The notes under the pieces are model-generated. The model was not told the origin of the DNA, searched no databases, and was given only the letters and a program-made list of their open reading frames with translations. The translations under genes and the position numbers were made by a program. Of a stretch of DNA of 64,000 bases, positions 17,151 to 26,021 are shown piece after piece (the first letter of the stretch is position 1; each line of letters opens with the position of its first letter). Origin of the DNA: Hymenobacter sp. DG25A (GTDB lineage: Bacteria; Bacteroidota; Bacteroidia; Cytophagales; Hymenobacteraceae); contig NZ_CP012623.1 in NCBI RefSeq assembly GCF_001280305.1, positions 1,240,001 through 1,304,000 on the forward strand. The letters are read 5' to 3'.

Positions 17151-17425
17151 AGCATAAACGCCAGCAGGGCCGCAAACGCCAGCTGCCCGCCCCGAATGAT
17201 GTATTTAAAAAACCGCAGCAGCGCCCCATCCTCCGGGTTTATTTCAATGAGCATGATGCCCGAAATAGGCTCCTGCGCTTGTTGTTCCCGGGCCTGCTCA
17301 CTGCGGTTGCGCACGGGGTCCAGCAGTTGGCCGCACCGCGCACACCGGTCATCGGGGCGCTGCTGCCACTCCGACCAGTGCCCGCAATGCGGGCATTTCT
17401 TCGATGCAGAAAGTGGAGCGCTCAT
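17123..17425 (-). CDS. Zinc-ribbon protein with C-terminal membrane anchor
   Basis: 100-residue protein. The N-terminal half has CPHCGHW and CARCGQLLDP, two Cys-x2-Cys knuckles 15 residues apart, typical of a zinc ribbon. A Glu/Gln-rich linker leads to GISGIMLIEINPEDGALLRFFKYIIRGG (quoted in part) and one transmembrane helix AFAALLAFMLWLVTALAG. It is likely a membrane-tethered zinc finger with unknown partner. The gene is co-transcribed with the overlapping four-helix membrane protein gene downstream. Confidence 0.75.
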   Translation of the reverse strand: MSAPLSASKKCPHCGHWSEWQQRPDDRCARCGQLLDPVRNRSEQAREQQAQEPISGIMLIEINPEDGALLRFFKYIIRGGQLAFAALLAFMLWLVTALAG

Positions 17426-17445
17426 GCGTAAATGGGTAAGGTGAA

Positions 17446-17487
17446 AAAAGACGAAGGCCAGCAGAGCAATGACTCCGCTGGCCTTCT
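17446..17487 (-). terminator. Intrinsic terminator of the cytosine deaminase-like gene
   Basis: 10-bp stem GAAGGCCAGC/GCTGGCCTTC with T-run CTTTTTTC on the minus strand, three bases past the deaminase stop codon. It also has a T-run on the plus strand. Confidence 0.8.
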
Positions 17488-17489
17488 TT

Positions 17490-17924
17490 TTATTCTTCCA
17501 TGATGTCTTCGTTCCAGAGGGCGGGCTCGGCTTCGATGAACTCTTCCATCATCTGCACGCACTCCGGCAAATCCAGGTCTACTACTTCCACGCCGTGGCT
17601 TTCCATAAATTCCCGGGCCCCGTCAAACGTGCGCGACTCGCCTACCACTACTTTGGGTATTTTGAACTGCACAATGGTGCCGGCGCACATATAGCAGGGC
17701 ATCAGGGTGCTGTAAATCACGGTGTCGCGGTAGGTGTGCTGACGGCCGGCATTGTTCAGGCAGTCCATTTCGCCGTGCTTAATGGCGTTGTTTTCCTGCA
17801 CGCGCTTGTTGTGCCCGCGGGCCACAATCTGGCTGTTGCGCACCAGCACTGAGCCAATCGGAATACCGCCTTCTTTGCGGCCCTGGCGGGCTTCGTCAAT
17901 GGCGGCCTGCATGAATTCGTCCAT
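17490..17924 (-). CDS. Nucleoside/cytosine deaminase, yeast Fcy1-like
   Basis: 144-residue zinc deaminase of the CDA fold. The zinc site is complete: HGEMDCL supplies His and the catalytic Glu, and PCYMC supplies both Cys ligands. Beyond the shared motifs, the C-terminus EEFIEAEPALWNEDIMEE and the GIPIGSVLVRNSQIVARGHN strand recall fungal cytosine deaminase Fcy1 more than bacterial TadA or guanine deaminase. The likely reaction is cytosine to uracil plus ammonia in pyrimidine salvage; this assignment rests on remembered Fcy1 sequence and needs a profile search. ATG start; followed by its own terminator. Confidence 0.82.
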   Translation of the reverse strand: MDEFMQAAIDEARQGRKEGGIPIGSVLVRNSQIVARGHNKRVQENNAIKHGEMDCLNNAGRQHTYRDTVIYSTLMPCYMCAGTIVQFKIPKVVVGESRTFDGAREFMESHGVEVVDLDLPECVQMMEEFIEAEPALWNEDIMEE

Positions 17925-18028
17925 AGTAGTCTTTATAGAAATGCGCTTAGGCGTGTTCAGTCAGTGAAAAAAGGAAAGGCTGCAAGGTACAGAGGCCCAC
18001 TCAGAAACCGGAGTTGCGCCTGAATTTC

Positions 18029-21019
18029 TTACCGCGCGCAAATACCCCGGTACGGACAGTACTGACACTTTTCCAGATCATCGGTTTTGCGGATGGGCTC
18101 CTGTGGGTCCAGCATGCGGTTTGCCAATTGACCCAATAGCTCCTCGCTGCGCGCCATAAACGACGTGCCTTCTTCCGTCAGAAAGCCCATATCCGCCGAC
18201 ATGGGGCCCGCGCTCAGGTTGCGCAGGGAGATAATAGCCGCATCGGCGGCGGGGCGGCCGTTTTGCTCCAGCATGAAGCGATACAGCCACAGCTGCCGCA
18301 CTTTATCAGCCGCGGAGGTAGAGTCATGCAGCAGCCGCTCCACTGCTTCGGCAGGGCCTTCGCCGCGCTTTTGCAGGCGCAGCTCGGCGGCCTGCACCAT
18401 CCCGGTTTTATAGTCGATAACGCGCAGGCGACCATCCGGCAGCTCATCCAGGCGGTCGGCGTAGCCGATAAGGCGCATGGGCAGCTTCTCGCCGTCGGGG
18501 CGGGGCACAAATACGGTGGCGTGCAGGCGCTCTTCTAGGGCATGAATGCGCAGCGGCAGGCCGCCGGGCTGCTCGGCCAGGCCTTCCAGGTAGCGGCGCA
18601 CCAGCTGCGTGGCAACCTGGCCCAGCACGTGGTTCAGGCCTTCGTCGGCGCGGGCGTGGCGGTCGGTTTCTTCCTGGCGCAGGGCCTGCTGCACGGCGGC
18701 CGGCGCCTGTTTCAGCAGGCCGGGCAGGTCCTCGGCCGTCAGCGGGCGGTTCTCCTGAACAAAAGGCGTGAGCAGGTGCTCAAGGGCTTCGTGCACTACC
18801 GTACCAAAAGTATCGGCACCCAAGTGCTCTTCCACTTCCTCGTTTTCCTGAAACTTAGCTATGCGCGCAAAATAGAACTGCAGGTTGCAGGCCAGGTACT
18901 GATTTAGGGCTGAAGGGGAGAGGCCTTTGTCGAGCACTGCGCGCAGGGCCTGCAGCATCTCGCCGTCCTTTTCCAGCACCAGGTCGCCGGCGGTTTGCTG
19001 GGGCAGGGCCTGGGGCTGCGGGTGGCCGCTGCCTTCGGTATCTGCCTCTACCAGAGCCGTAAGCTTTTCCAGCGTCATGTTAGGGCTCTGGGGCAGCAAA
19101 TCATTCTCAATCTGCAGCAGAAAACGGCTCCGCTCGCCGGTGCGCGTGCCTTCCGCGCCGGGCAGCACGTGCACCAAGTCTACGCGGCGGGCGCGCTGCA
19201 GCAGGCGCCAGAAGTGATACGCCGTAGCCGATTCTTGGTCGGCGTACGTGGGCATGCGGAACTCTTTCAGCACATCATACGGAAACAGGGAGCCATGCCG
19301 CTTGGGCGCCGGCAGCACATTTTCGTTGCAGCTGAGAATGATGATGTGGTCGAAATCCAGGGCCCGGGTTTCCAGCAGGCCCATCACCTGCACATCGGCA
19401 ATGGGCTCCCCGCTGAAGGGCAGGCGCGTGGTGCGCATCTGCTCATAAAGAAACCGCCGGAAAGAGCGCACCGACAGCCGCTGCTCCCGGCAGTCAAACG
19501 CCGAATCCAGCTGCTTAACCAGCGTGTAAAACAGATACAGGTATTCCGCTTCAATAGCCGAGTGCTGCTCCTCATACACCTGCTTCAGCAGATCAATAAG
19601 CGTGTAGCAGGCCCGGATAATATCGTCGCAGTCGTTCCAGGTGCGGAAAAGGGCTTCGATAATAGGGTGATGATGGCCCAGCTCCAGCAGCTCGCGGGCT
19701 GGCAGCAGCACGGCGTTGCGCTGCACAATCTGGCGGCACACCCGGTCCAGCAGCCCATGGTATTTTTCGTTGGGCTGATGATCGAGCCACTGCTGATAGC
19801 GCCGAAGGAAGGGGTGAGCCAGCAGCTTGGTAACGGCCAGGTGGTGGTAGCGCGGTACCCCGTAGTCCGGTCCTTCGCCGCCTTCCCGAATGCCGGTCAG
19901 GTGCACTTCAAACAGCAGATCCACCAGGTTAAAAAGCGGCGTGCTCTGGAAGCTCAAACCCATGGTGACGTTGTAGCTGGGCACGTGCTCCGGCGGCAGA
20001 CCGTGCAGCACGGGCAGCAGCAGGGTTTCATCGGGCAGCACCACGGCCACCGTGGCGTTGGGGTTTTGCTGCCGCGATTCAGCCAAGAGCTGTCCGGCTA
20101 CTTTGCCCTGCATGGAGGCATTGGCCACGCCCACAAAACGCATGGTCCGGGGCAGGCCGCGCAGCCATTCCACGTTGCCGCCAAACGCCTCCCGCGAAAG
20201 CTCCCAGCGGGTGAGGTAGCGCCGCAGGTACTGCCCGGCGCGGTTGGGCGAGTCGGCTTCCAGGTAAAACGGGTCGCCATCGAAGCGCACTTCGGCGCGG
20301 CCGTGCTTCAGTAGCAGGCGCACCAGCCGCTCCTCCGCCCTCGATAAAGCTCCCAGGCCCACAAACACGTGGCGGGCCGGTTCTTCGCCGCGCAACAGGC
20401 GCTTTTCCATGCCTTCCACCGCCAACCGGTAGGCCAGGCCGGGGTAGGCGAGGTGCTGGGCCAGCATCTGCTTTTGCAGGCGGCGGTACACTTTTTCCAG
20501 GTCGTCCCAGAACCGGAAATACTGACCGGTAATGGAATCAGGCTCGGGGGTTTTGGTCAGGTCCCAACGCTCCAGGGCCTTGGCCTGGGTGAGGTATTCA
20601 AACACCTTATGGGGCGGCGCCAGGTTCTGGTCCAGGTTGGAAAAGTCAGCGAGCAACAGCCCGGCCCAGCCCACAAACCGGTCGAAGTCCAGGTTAGGAT
20701 CAATGCCCTTGAGAATATCAAAGAGTAGCAGCTGCAGGGCAATAGGCTCTTCCACCTGCACGCCGGCCAACTCTACCATGTAGTCTTCCATGGCCGCCAC
20801 GCGGGGGCTCCACAGCGCCTCGCCCGCGCTCAGGCTCATGGCCAACTCGTTCTTCAGATACACCACCGCCCGGCGCGTGGGCACCACCACCACCAAATCA
20901 GACAGCTCCTCGGCAGAGTAGCGCGCCGTAAGGTCCTGCGCCACCTGGGCGAGGAAGGAGGTGGTGGCAGAACCGGTGGAAATAGCAGATGAATTAAGGC
21001 TGGCTAAGATAGATGGCAT
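18029..21019 (-). CDS. AddB-like PD-(D/E)XK exonuclease/helicase subunit
   Basis: 996-residue partner of the AddA-like helicase gene at 21363-24776. The C-terminal nuclease domain shows GTVVHEALEHL and RVIDYKTG (Asp-x-Lys catalytic core). Four Cys placed as CNLQFYF and CQYCPYRGIC match the iron-sulphur clasp of AddB-type nucleases. The N-terminal part LVVVVPTRRAVVYLKNEL lacks a Walker A lysine, as expected for an inactivated helicase half. Role: double-strand break resection for RecA loading in recombinational repair. A near-consensus TACCTTTT lies at 21034-21041. A small divergent gene, not a continuous operon, separates it from addA. Confidence 0.88.
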   Translation of the reverse strand: MPSILASLNSSAISTGSATTSFLAQVAQDLTARYSAEELSDLVVVVPTRRAVVYLKNELAMSLSAGEALWSPRVAAMEDYMVELAGVQVEEPIALQLLLFDILKGIDPNLDFDRFVGWAGLLLADFSNLDQNLAPPHKVFEYLTQAKALERWDLTKTPEPDSITGQYFRFWDDLEKVYRRLQKQMLAQHLAYPGLAYRLAVEGMEKRLLRGEEPARHVFVGLGALSRAEERLVRLLLKHGRAEVRFDGDPFYLEADSPNRAGQYLRRYLTRWELSREAFGGNVEWLRGLPRTMRFVGVANASMQGKVAGQLLAESRQQNPNATVAVVLPDETLLLPVLHGLPPEHVPSYNVTMGLSFQSTPLFNLVDLLFEVHLTGIREGGEGPDYGVPRYHHLAVTKLLAHPFLRRYQQWLDHQPNEKYHGLLDRVCRQIVQRNAVLLPARELLELGHHHPIIEALFRTWNDCDDIIRACYTLIDLLKQVYEEQHSAIEAEYLYLFYTLVKQLDSAFDCREQRLSVRSFRRFLYEQMRTTRLPFSGEPIADVQVMGLLETRALDFDHIIILSCNENVLPAPKRHGSLFPYDVLKEFRMPTYADQESATAYHFWRLLQRARRVDLVHVLPGAEGTRTGERSRFLLQIENDLLPQSPNMTLEKLTALVEADTEGSGHPQPQALPQQTAGDLVLEKDGEMLQALRAVLDKGLSPSALNQYLACNLQFYFARIAKFQENEEVEEHLGADTFGTVVHEALEHLLTPFVQENRPLTAEDLPGLLKQAPAAVQQALRQEETDRHARADEGLNHVLGQVATQLVRRYLEGLAEQPGGLPLRIHALEERLHATVFVPRPDGEKLPMRLIGYADRLDELPDGRLRVIDYKTGMVQAAELRLQKRGEGPAEAVERLLHDSTSAADKVRQLWLYRFMLEQNGRPAADAAIISLRNLSAGPMSADMGFLTEEGTSFMARSEELLGQLANRMLDPQEPIRKTDDLEKCQYCPYRGICAR

Positions 21020-21033
21020 GCGGCAGGGTAATG

Positions 21034-21041
21034 AAAAGGTA
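21034..21041 (-). promoter_or_regulatory. Putative -7 box (TACCTTTT) of the addB-like gene
   Basis: One base from TAnnTTTG, 14 bases before the start codon at 21019. It suggests the addB-like gene is transcribed on its own. Confidence 0.4.
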
Positions 21042-21138
21042 CTGTTTCAGATTTGGGATGTCACACAGAAAAAAGGTACTTATTTGCGGAATACATATCG
21101 TTTAGAAAAGTCTCCATATTTCGTCCCAACCAAATTTT

Positions 21139-21336
21139 ATGAAAGCTAAATATGCCATCCTTTGTCTTGCTTTAGGCTTGTTCCTGAGCGTGGTTGGGTC
21201 ACTCTTTAAGATAATGCTTTGGACTGGGGCTGATATCCTTATAATATCAGGCATGGTGCTCACTATCACGGGTGTTATCCTGTTTGTTTACAAGCTCATG
21301 TCTCAGCCGAAAATCAAAGATTTTTTGAATAAGTAA
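21139..21336 (+). CDS. Small GldL-like two-helix membrane protein
   Basis: 65 residues, two transmembrane helices. The stretch LSVVGSLFKIMLWTGADIL followed by IISGMVLTITGVILFVYKL follows the pattern G-x-x-FKI-(M/L)-x-(H/W)-x-GAD seen in the membrane part of gliding protein GldL and related short Bacteroidota proteins. Function is unknown. It lies on the opposite strand between the addB- and addA-like genes and has lower GC than both. Its stop at 21334-21336 lies 26 bases before the addA stop at 21363, tail to tail. Confidence 0.65.
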   Translation: MKAKYAILCLALGLFLSVVGSLFKIMLWTGADILIISGMVLTITGVILFVYKLMSQPKIKDFLNK

Positions 21337-21362
21337 ACGGAAATAGCCGGGTGTAAATCTGG

Positions 21363-24300
21363 TTAAAACACTACCACTTCCTCGGTTCCAAAATAATACA
21401 GCACGCATTGCACCTCAGCATAGCCCAGCTGCCGGAAGAGCTGCGCATACTGCTGCAATTGGTGCCGGTGCTGAGGCTTGGGCGGCGGAATCTTGAAGTC
21501 GAGAATGGTAACGCGGGTGCCGTTGCGCCCGGCTGCGGCGCCGGTTTCAAATACTACCCGGTCGGGCTTGTAGTCGCGGCGCCGCACGCCGCCGATGAGG
21601 ATTTCCCGCTCCGTCTCCACGCTTACCTGCGGCCCGAAATAGGGTGTCAACTGCGGGTGGCTTACTACCTGACGCAGCTTCTGCACCATTTCGGCTTTTT
21701 CCTTGGTGCTGATGATGCCTTCGGCGGCCAGTTGCCCGGCTACGCGCTCCACCTCCGTGGCCCGGTGCAGGCGGCGCAAGCCGTAGTGCAGCTTGCGGTT
21801 CCACTCGCCTAGCTGCTCCTGCTCATCAAAATCAAACACCGTGGATGCGTGCCGACGCAGGCGCAAACGCTCCTCCCAGGGTACGGAGGTAAGGTTAGTG
21901 AGCGGGTAGCTGCCGGTCTTGGGCCTGCCGCTGCTGCCTGCCGGCGCCATACTGCCCTGGCTGAGGGTAAAGGCCAGGCGCTCCTCCTCCCATTCGCCCA
22001 GGTTTACCAAGTACTGATGCAGCAATTCCGCCACGGAGCGGGCCGGGTCGGTGCTAGCCGTGGCGTCTTCCGTTTTCTTCTTTGTGTCGGGGCGTTTGCT
22101 GATGATGTAGAGGCGCTGGCGCGGGCGGGTGAAGGCCACGTAGAGCATGTTCAGGCCCTCCAGGAAGGTTTTTTCGCGCTCCTCCACGTATTGGGCGGCC
22201 AGCGGGGTGCGCTGCAGGGCTTTGGTGAGGCCTACCACGGCCACGCCCGGCATTTCCGGTACCGGCTTTTCATCCTCTTCCAGGCGGCCCCACAGCAGCG
22301 TGCCCCGGTAGGGCTCCAGGCTCCAGTCGGCGTAGGGCACAATTACTACCCCGTAGGCCAGGCCTTTGGCTTTGTGTACCGTGGTAATGGTAATGGCGTC
22401 GCGGCCGGCCGGGGCGTTGATGCTGAGCGCACTTTTGCGCTGGTCCCAGTAAGTCAGGAAGTTGTTGAGGTTGTTGCCCTGACGCAGGCTGAATTCCAGG
22501 GTCAGATCCAGGAAGCGGAACAGGTACTCGCTTTCCGCGTTGCGGCCCAGCAGCCTAAAGGTGCCAATGAGGCGCTCCGTCAGCTCATACAATCCCAGGT
22601 TGCCGGTTTCCTGCTCCCGCACATCATAGCCCAGTGTGCGAAGCTCGTCGTAAAATTCCCGGGCATGCGGGGCGTTAGCCAGTCCGGCAATGTGGCGCGC
22701 CCGGGCCGGCGTAGGGGCCAGGCGGCGCACTACTTTATCCACCAGCAGCATGGCTTCGGCGCGGGCCAGCGTATCGGCGGGCTGGTTGAGCACCCGGAAA
22801 ATGGCCACCAGCAAATTCACCACCTCCGCAAATTCCAGGGACAAAGAGTCGGCGGAAATAATCTGGTAGCCGCGCTCCTTCAGGAATTTAGCCACCAAAC
22901 GGCTGCCCCGGCGCGTGCGGCAGAGCACGGCCACATCCTGCGCCCGGAAACCATCGGCCATGGCCTGCTCTACCAGCTGCAGCGTGAGATACAGGGTGCT
23001 TTCGTCGTAGTCCAGCTTGGCATCGGGCAGGTGGCCGGGCAGCATTTCTTCTGTGTAGTGCCCGGCCCGGGCATCGTAGCGGCGGGCGGGGGTATTGTCC
23101 TGGGTAAAGAGCAACTCCACGTGGCCGGGCAACTGCCCCAGCGGTGCTACTTCCTGCCCGAAATGCGCATCATAAATGCCCTGCACCAGCGGCAGCATGG
23201 CGTGGCGCTGACTGACGTGCTCAAAGAAAGCATTGTTGAAGCTGATGATTTCGGCAGCGGAGCGGAAGTTGGTGTTGAGCGCGGCCGGCTCCAGCACCTG
23301 GTCCAGGGTGTAGTACCGCTCGCGCAGCAGCTCCTGCAGTTCGGGGTCGTTGGCGCGGTTTACCAGTATCTCCGTCTGGCCCTGGTGCAGGCGCAGAATC
23401 TGCTCCATTTCGCCGCCGCGCCAGCGGTAAATAGCCTGTTTGGCGTCGCCTACGGCCAGGGAGAGGTTGCCGGTGGATACGGCATTTTCCACCAGTGGCA
23501 GCAGGTTGTTCCACTGCAGCACCGAGGTGTCCTGAAACTCATCTATCAGCAAATGTAAGTACCGGTCGCCGAGGCGCTCATACAGAAACGGCACGGGCTC
23601 GGTGAGGACAATGCTGGCAATGCGGCGATTAAACTCACTGATAAGCACCACGTTTCGCTCCCTGCTGATTTGCTCCACTACTTTGTTCAGCTCATTCAGC
23701 AGCGAGGCGTGAAACAGGTACGGCTGCATGGCCGAGAGCAGAATATAGTGGGGGAGGAGCTGGGCCCGCAGCTGCTCAAACTCCTCATAAGCCGCAAGCA
23801 AGGCAGGTTTCACGGCGTCCACGCGCTGGCGGTCGGCTTCGGTCTTTACCTTGCCGCTGTACCATTTGTCCTGGTCCACGGTGGCGCGCACATAGGAGTT
23901 GGCGTCCTTGTCGGGCAGCAGGCGCTCTTCCCACTTGGTGGCGTAGCCGAAAATTCCGCTTTTGCCCTGGTACAGGTCGGCTTCCGTTACACCTAAGGCC
24001 TGCAGGGCGGCTGCGGCCCGCTCGCCTACAGCCTGAAATTCGGCTTCAATTTCCTGGCGGCGCTGGCGCAGGGTTTCGTGCAGGCGGCGGAAGTCCTGCA
24101 GCGTGAGCTTCTGCAGTTGCGTAACGGCCTCGTGCACGGTTTCATTAAATAGAAACTGCCCAAATTCCGCCAGCTCGGTGGGCAGGTTGTTCCAGCTCTT
24201 GCCTTCGTCGGCGCGGCTTAAGGCATACTCCGAGAGGGTTTTGGAAAGCAGCTTACTGTTCGGGTCGCGGTTTACTTTGTCCAGCAGCACGGCCACGGCG

Positions 24301-24776
24301 CTTTGCAGCACGGTATCCGTGTCCAGCTCCACCTCAAACGAGGCCGGCAAACCCAGCTCCCGCGTGAAGGCCGTAACAATGCGCTGCACAAAGGAGTCGA
24401 TGGTGCTGACGGCAAAATCGGCGTAGTGGTACAGCACCAACCGGAATGTGGCGGTGGCGCGGCGGCGCACTTCCTGCTCCTGTTCCGCTACCGTTTGGGC
24501 CAGCCGGGGCAGGCGGTTTTCGGCGGCTAGTTCGGCCGTTACTTCAGCCAGCAGCATATCCGGTTTCCCTTCCTCGGGGTAGGCAAACTTCCGCAGGGCG
24601 CCAATGATGCGCTCCTTCATTTCGCCGGCGGCATCATTGGTAAAGGTGATGGCCAGAATGCTCTTAAAATAAGCCGGGTCGTCCGAGCCCAGGGCCAGCT
24701 TCAGATATTCTTTTGTGAGCTGATAGGTTTTGCCCGAGCCGGCAGAGGAAGAATAAATGCGGAAAGTAGCAGGCAT
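21363..24776 (-). CDS. AddA-like UvrD/RecB-type helicase-nuclease
   Basis: 1137-residue superfamily 1 helicase. Motifs in order: Walker A SSAGSGKTYQLT at residues 9-20, the DEFQDTSVLQW Walker B, GDAKQAIYRWRGG motif III/IV region, and TVHKAKGLAYGVVIVP motif V region. The C-terminal nuclease segment reads RVTILDFKIPPPKPQHRHQLQQYA, keeping the Asp-x-Lys of RecB-family nucleases. With the AddB-like neighbour it forms the end-resection complex that processes double-strand breaks. An imperfect -7 box TAACTTGC lies about 27 bases upstream of the ATG. Convergent with the small GldL-like gene. Confidence 0.9.
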   Translation of the reverse strand: MPATFRIYSSSAGSGKTYQLTKEYLKLALGSDDPAYFKSILAITFTNDAAGEMKERIIGALRKFAYPEEGKPDMLLAEVTAELAAENRLPRLAQTVAEQEQEVRRRATATFRLVLYHYADFAVSTIDSFVQRIVTAFTRELGLPASFEVELDTDTVLQSAVAVLLDKVNRDPNSKLLSKTLSEYALSRADEGKSWNNLPTELAEFGQFLFNETVHEAVTQLQKLTLQDFRRLHETLRQRRQEIEAEFQAVGERAAAALQALGVTEADLYQGKSGIFGYATKWEERLLPDKDANSYVRATVDQDKWYSGKVKTEADRQRVDAVKPALLAAYEEFEQLRAQLLPHYILLSAMQPYLFHASLLNELNKVVEQISRERNVVLISEFNRRIASIVLTEPVPFLYERLGDRYLHLLIDEFQDTSVLQWNNLLPLVENAVSTGNLSLAVGDAKQAIYRWRGGEMEQILRLHQGQTEILVNRANDPELQELLRERYYTLDQVLEPAALNTNFRSAAEIISFNNAFFEHVSQRHAMLPLVQGIYDAHFGQEVAPLGQLPGHVELLFTQDNTPARRYDARAGHYTEEMLPGHLPDAKLDYDESTLYLTLQLVEQAMADGFRAQDVAVLCRTRRGSRLVAKFLKERGYQIISADSLSLEFAEVVNLLVAIFRVLNQPADTLARAEAMLLVDKVVRRLAPTPARARHIAGLANAPHAREFYDELRTLGYDVREQETGNLGLYELTERLIGTFRLLGRNAESEYLFRFLDLTLEFSLRQGNNLNNFLTYWDQRKSALSINAPAGRDAITITTVHKAKGLAYGVVIVPYADWSLEPYRGTLLWGRLEEDEKPVPEMPGVAVVGLTKALQRTPLAAQYVEEREKTFLEGLNMLYVAFTRPRQRLYIISKRPDTKKKTEDATASTDPARSVAELLHQYLVNLGEWEEERLAFTLSQGSMAPAGSSGRPKTGSYPLTNLTSVPWEERLRLRRHASTVFDFDEQEQLGEWNRKLHYGLRRLHRATEVERVAGQLAAEGIISTKEKAEMVQKLRQVVSHPQLTPYFGPQVSVETEREILIGGVRRRDYKPDRVVFETGAAAGRNGTRVTILDFKIPPPKPQHRHQLQQYAQLFRQLGYAEVQCVLYYFGTEEVVVF

Positions 24777-25075
24777 AAAAAAGGCGCTGAATAGCGGGGC
24801 AAGTTACGCCGCCGGCAGCAGTAATAAGGCAAAAGAAATACAACAGGAATCAGCCGTAATAAAATGCTGGCATTGCGCCCCAATGGGTTATAAGATTTTG
24901 TCTCGCTCCTGCGAATATGTTTTTATAATTTGTTGATTAATAAATATATAAACAAAAATATATACCCTGTTTTCAGCAAAGATCAGGCCTTATCAGCAAG
25001 CTCAACCACTAACCTAAGCCACCGGAAATCAGTAAAATCGTGCCTTATCAATTCACTATTTAACACCCACATACT
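24777..25075. other. AT-rich intergenic region before the disordered-protein gene
   Basis: Nearly 300 bases without a supported gene. Bases 24890-24970 are strongly AT-rich (runs such as TTAATAAATATATAAAC) and probably hold the promoter of the gene at 25076; TATAATTTG at about 24926 is a -7-like candidate, though not an exact TAnnTTTG. The remaining leader of over 100 bases is unusually long for this genome. Confidence 0.45.
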
Positions 25076-25906
25076 ATGGCACAGGAAAATCAATATTCGC
25101 GGGGCTACTACCGTGATAATTACCAGGACTCCGATATGGGCCGTCGTAGCAACTATCGGGACTACGAGGATTATGACATGCGTGGGCGCAGCCAGTATTC
25201 CGGCCGCTACGAAGACGAAGACCGGGGTATGCGCAATCAGTATAGCTCCTCCCAAAACCGCAACCGCTCCGACTACGACCTGGGCCGTGCCACCGGCTAT
25301 GGTTCGTCGGGATATGGTGCTTATAACTATGGATCACCCGGCTCTGGTGGCATGAGTGACCGGTCTTCGGGCTCATCCGGCATGGGCCGCGGCAGCCGCT
25401 ATGAGCAGTACGAGGACCGCGCCCGCAATCAGTTTGTGCGCTACGATTCCGAAGATGAAAACCGCCGGAACCGGAGCAGCCAGAGCTGGGGCAACCCCTA
25501 TGGCAGCGCCAGCAGCCGCTATAATGAGGTCGACGAAGACCGCAGCAGGCGTTCCGATTATGGTGTGGGCTCTTCGTATGAACGGGAGCATCCCGGCGCA
25601 GGCATAGGCCAGGGCTACCGCGGTGATATGTACGAAAGCGGCACCCGCGGCCGCAACCAGTTTTCCACTTTTGAAGATGAAGACCGGGGCAGCCGCTCCG
25701 CATACGGCATTGGCCGCGGCTCCAATGTTCGCTACGAAGACCGGGATGAGCGCGGCCGTTTCCAGGCATCTGATGAGGACCGGAACCGCAGCCCATACGG
25801 CCGCCGCTATGAAGACGACGACGAACGGCGCGGTGGCCGCTCCGGCCAGGGCGGCTACTACGGCTACTCGGAGGGCTATTCCCGCAATGCCCGCGGCGGG
25901 CGGTAA
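25076..25906 (+). CDS. Intrinsically disordered Tyr/Arg/Gly/Asp-rich repeat protein
   Basis: 276-residue low-complexity protein without signal peptide, transmembrane helix or recognised domain. Composition is dominated by Arg, Tyr, Ser, Gly, Asp and Glu, with almost no Leu, Ile, Val, Cys or Lys. A degenerate repeat recurs about five times with the order R-x-(N/S)-Q-(Y/F), then (D/E)EDR, then a YGxG-type turn: RSQYSGRYEDEDRGMRNQ, RARNQFVRYDSEDENR, SRYNEVDEDRSRRSDYG, RGRNQFSTFEDEDRGSRSAYG and RGRFQASDEDRNRSPYG. The Arg/Tyr spacing is of the sticker-and-spacer kind known from condensate-forming RNA-binding proteins; condensate behaviour is inference. Codon use matches the genome. Own AT-rich leader upstream and a strong terminator downstream make it a single-gene unit. 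Confidence 0.75.
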   Translation: MAQENQYSRGYYRDNYQDSDMGRRSNYRDYEDYDMRGRSQYSGRYEDEDRGMRNQYSSSQNRNRSDYDLGRATGYGSSGYGAYNYGSPGSGGMSDRSSGSSGMGRGSRYEQYEDRARNQFVRYDSEDENRRNRSSQSWGNPYGSASSRYNEVDEDRSRRSDYGVGSSYEREHPGAGIGQGYRGDMYESGTRGRNQFSTFEDEDRGSRSAYGIGRGSNVRYEDRDERGRFQASDEDRNRSPYGRRYEDDDERRGGRSGQGGYYGYSEGYSRNARGGR

Positions 25907-25928
25907 AAAGGCAATTATATAAGGTAAA

Positions 25929-25966
25929 CAGGCCCTGGTATTCCCAAAAGTACCAGGGCCTGTTTG
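25929..25966 (+). terminator. Intrinsic terminator of the disordered-protein gene
   Basis: 12-bp perfect stem (CAGGCCCTGGTA with its complement) around a 10-base loop, followed by TTTGG. Confidence 0.7.
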
Positions 25967-26021
25967 GCCTTTATTAAATTATGTAAAGGCAATAATGCCC
26001 GGCTCAACTAAATTATAATAG

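Noticed and set aside
21849..23558. 569-residue plus-strand frame
   Set aside because: Entirely antisense to the AddA-like gene, whose helicase and nuclease motifs are complete on the other strand.
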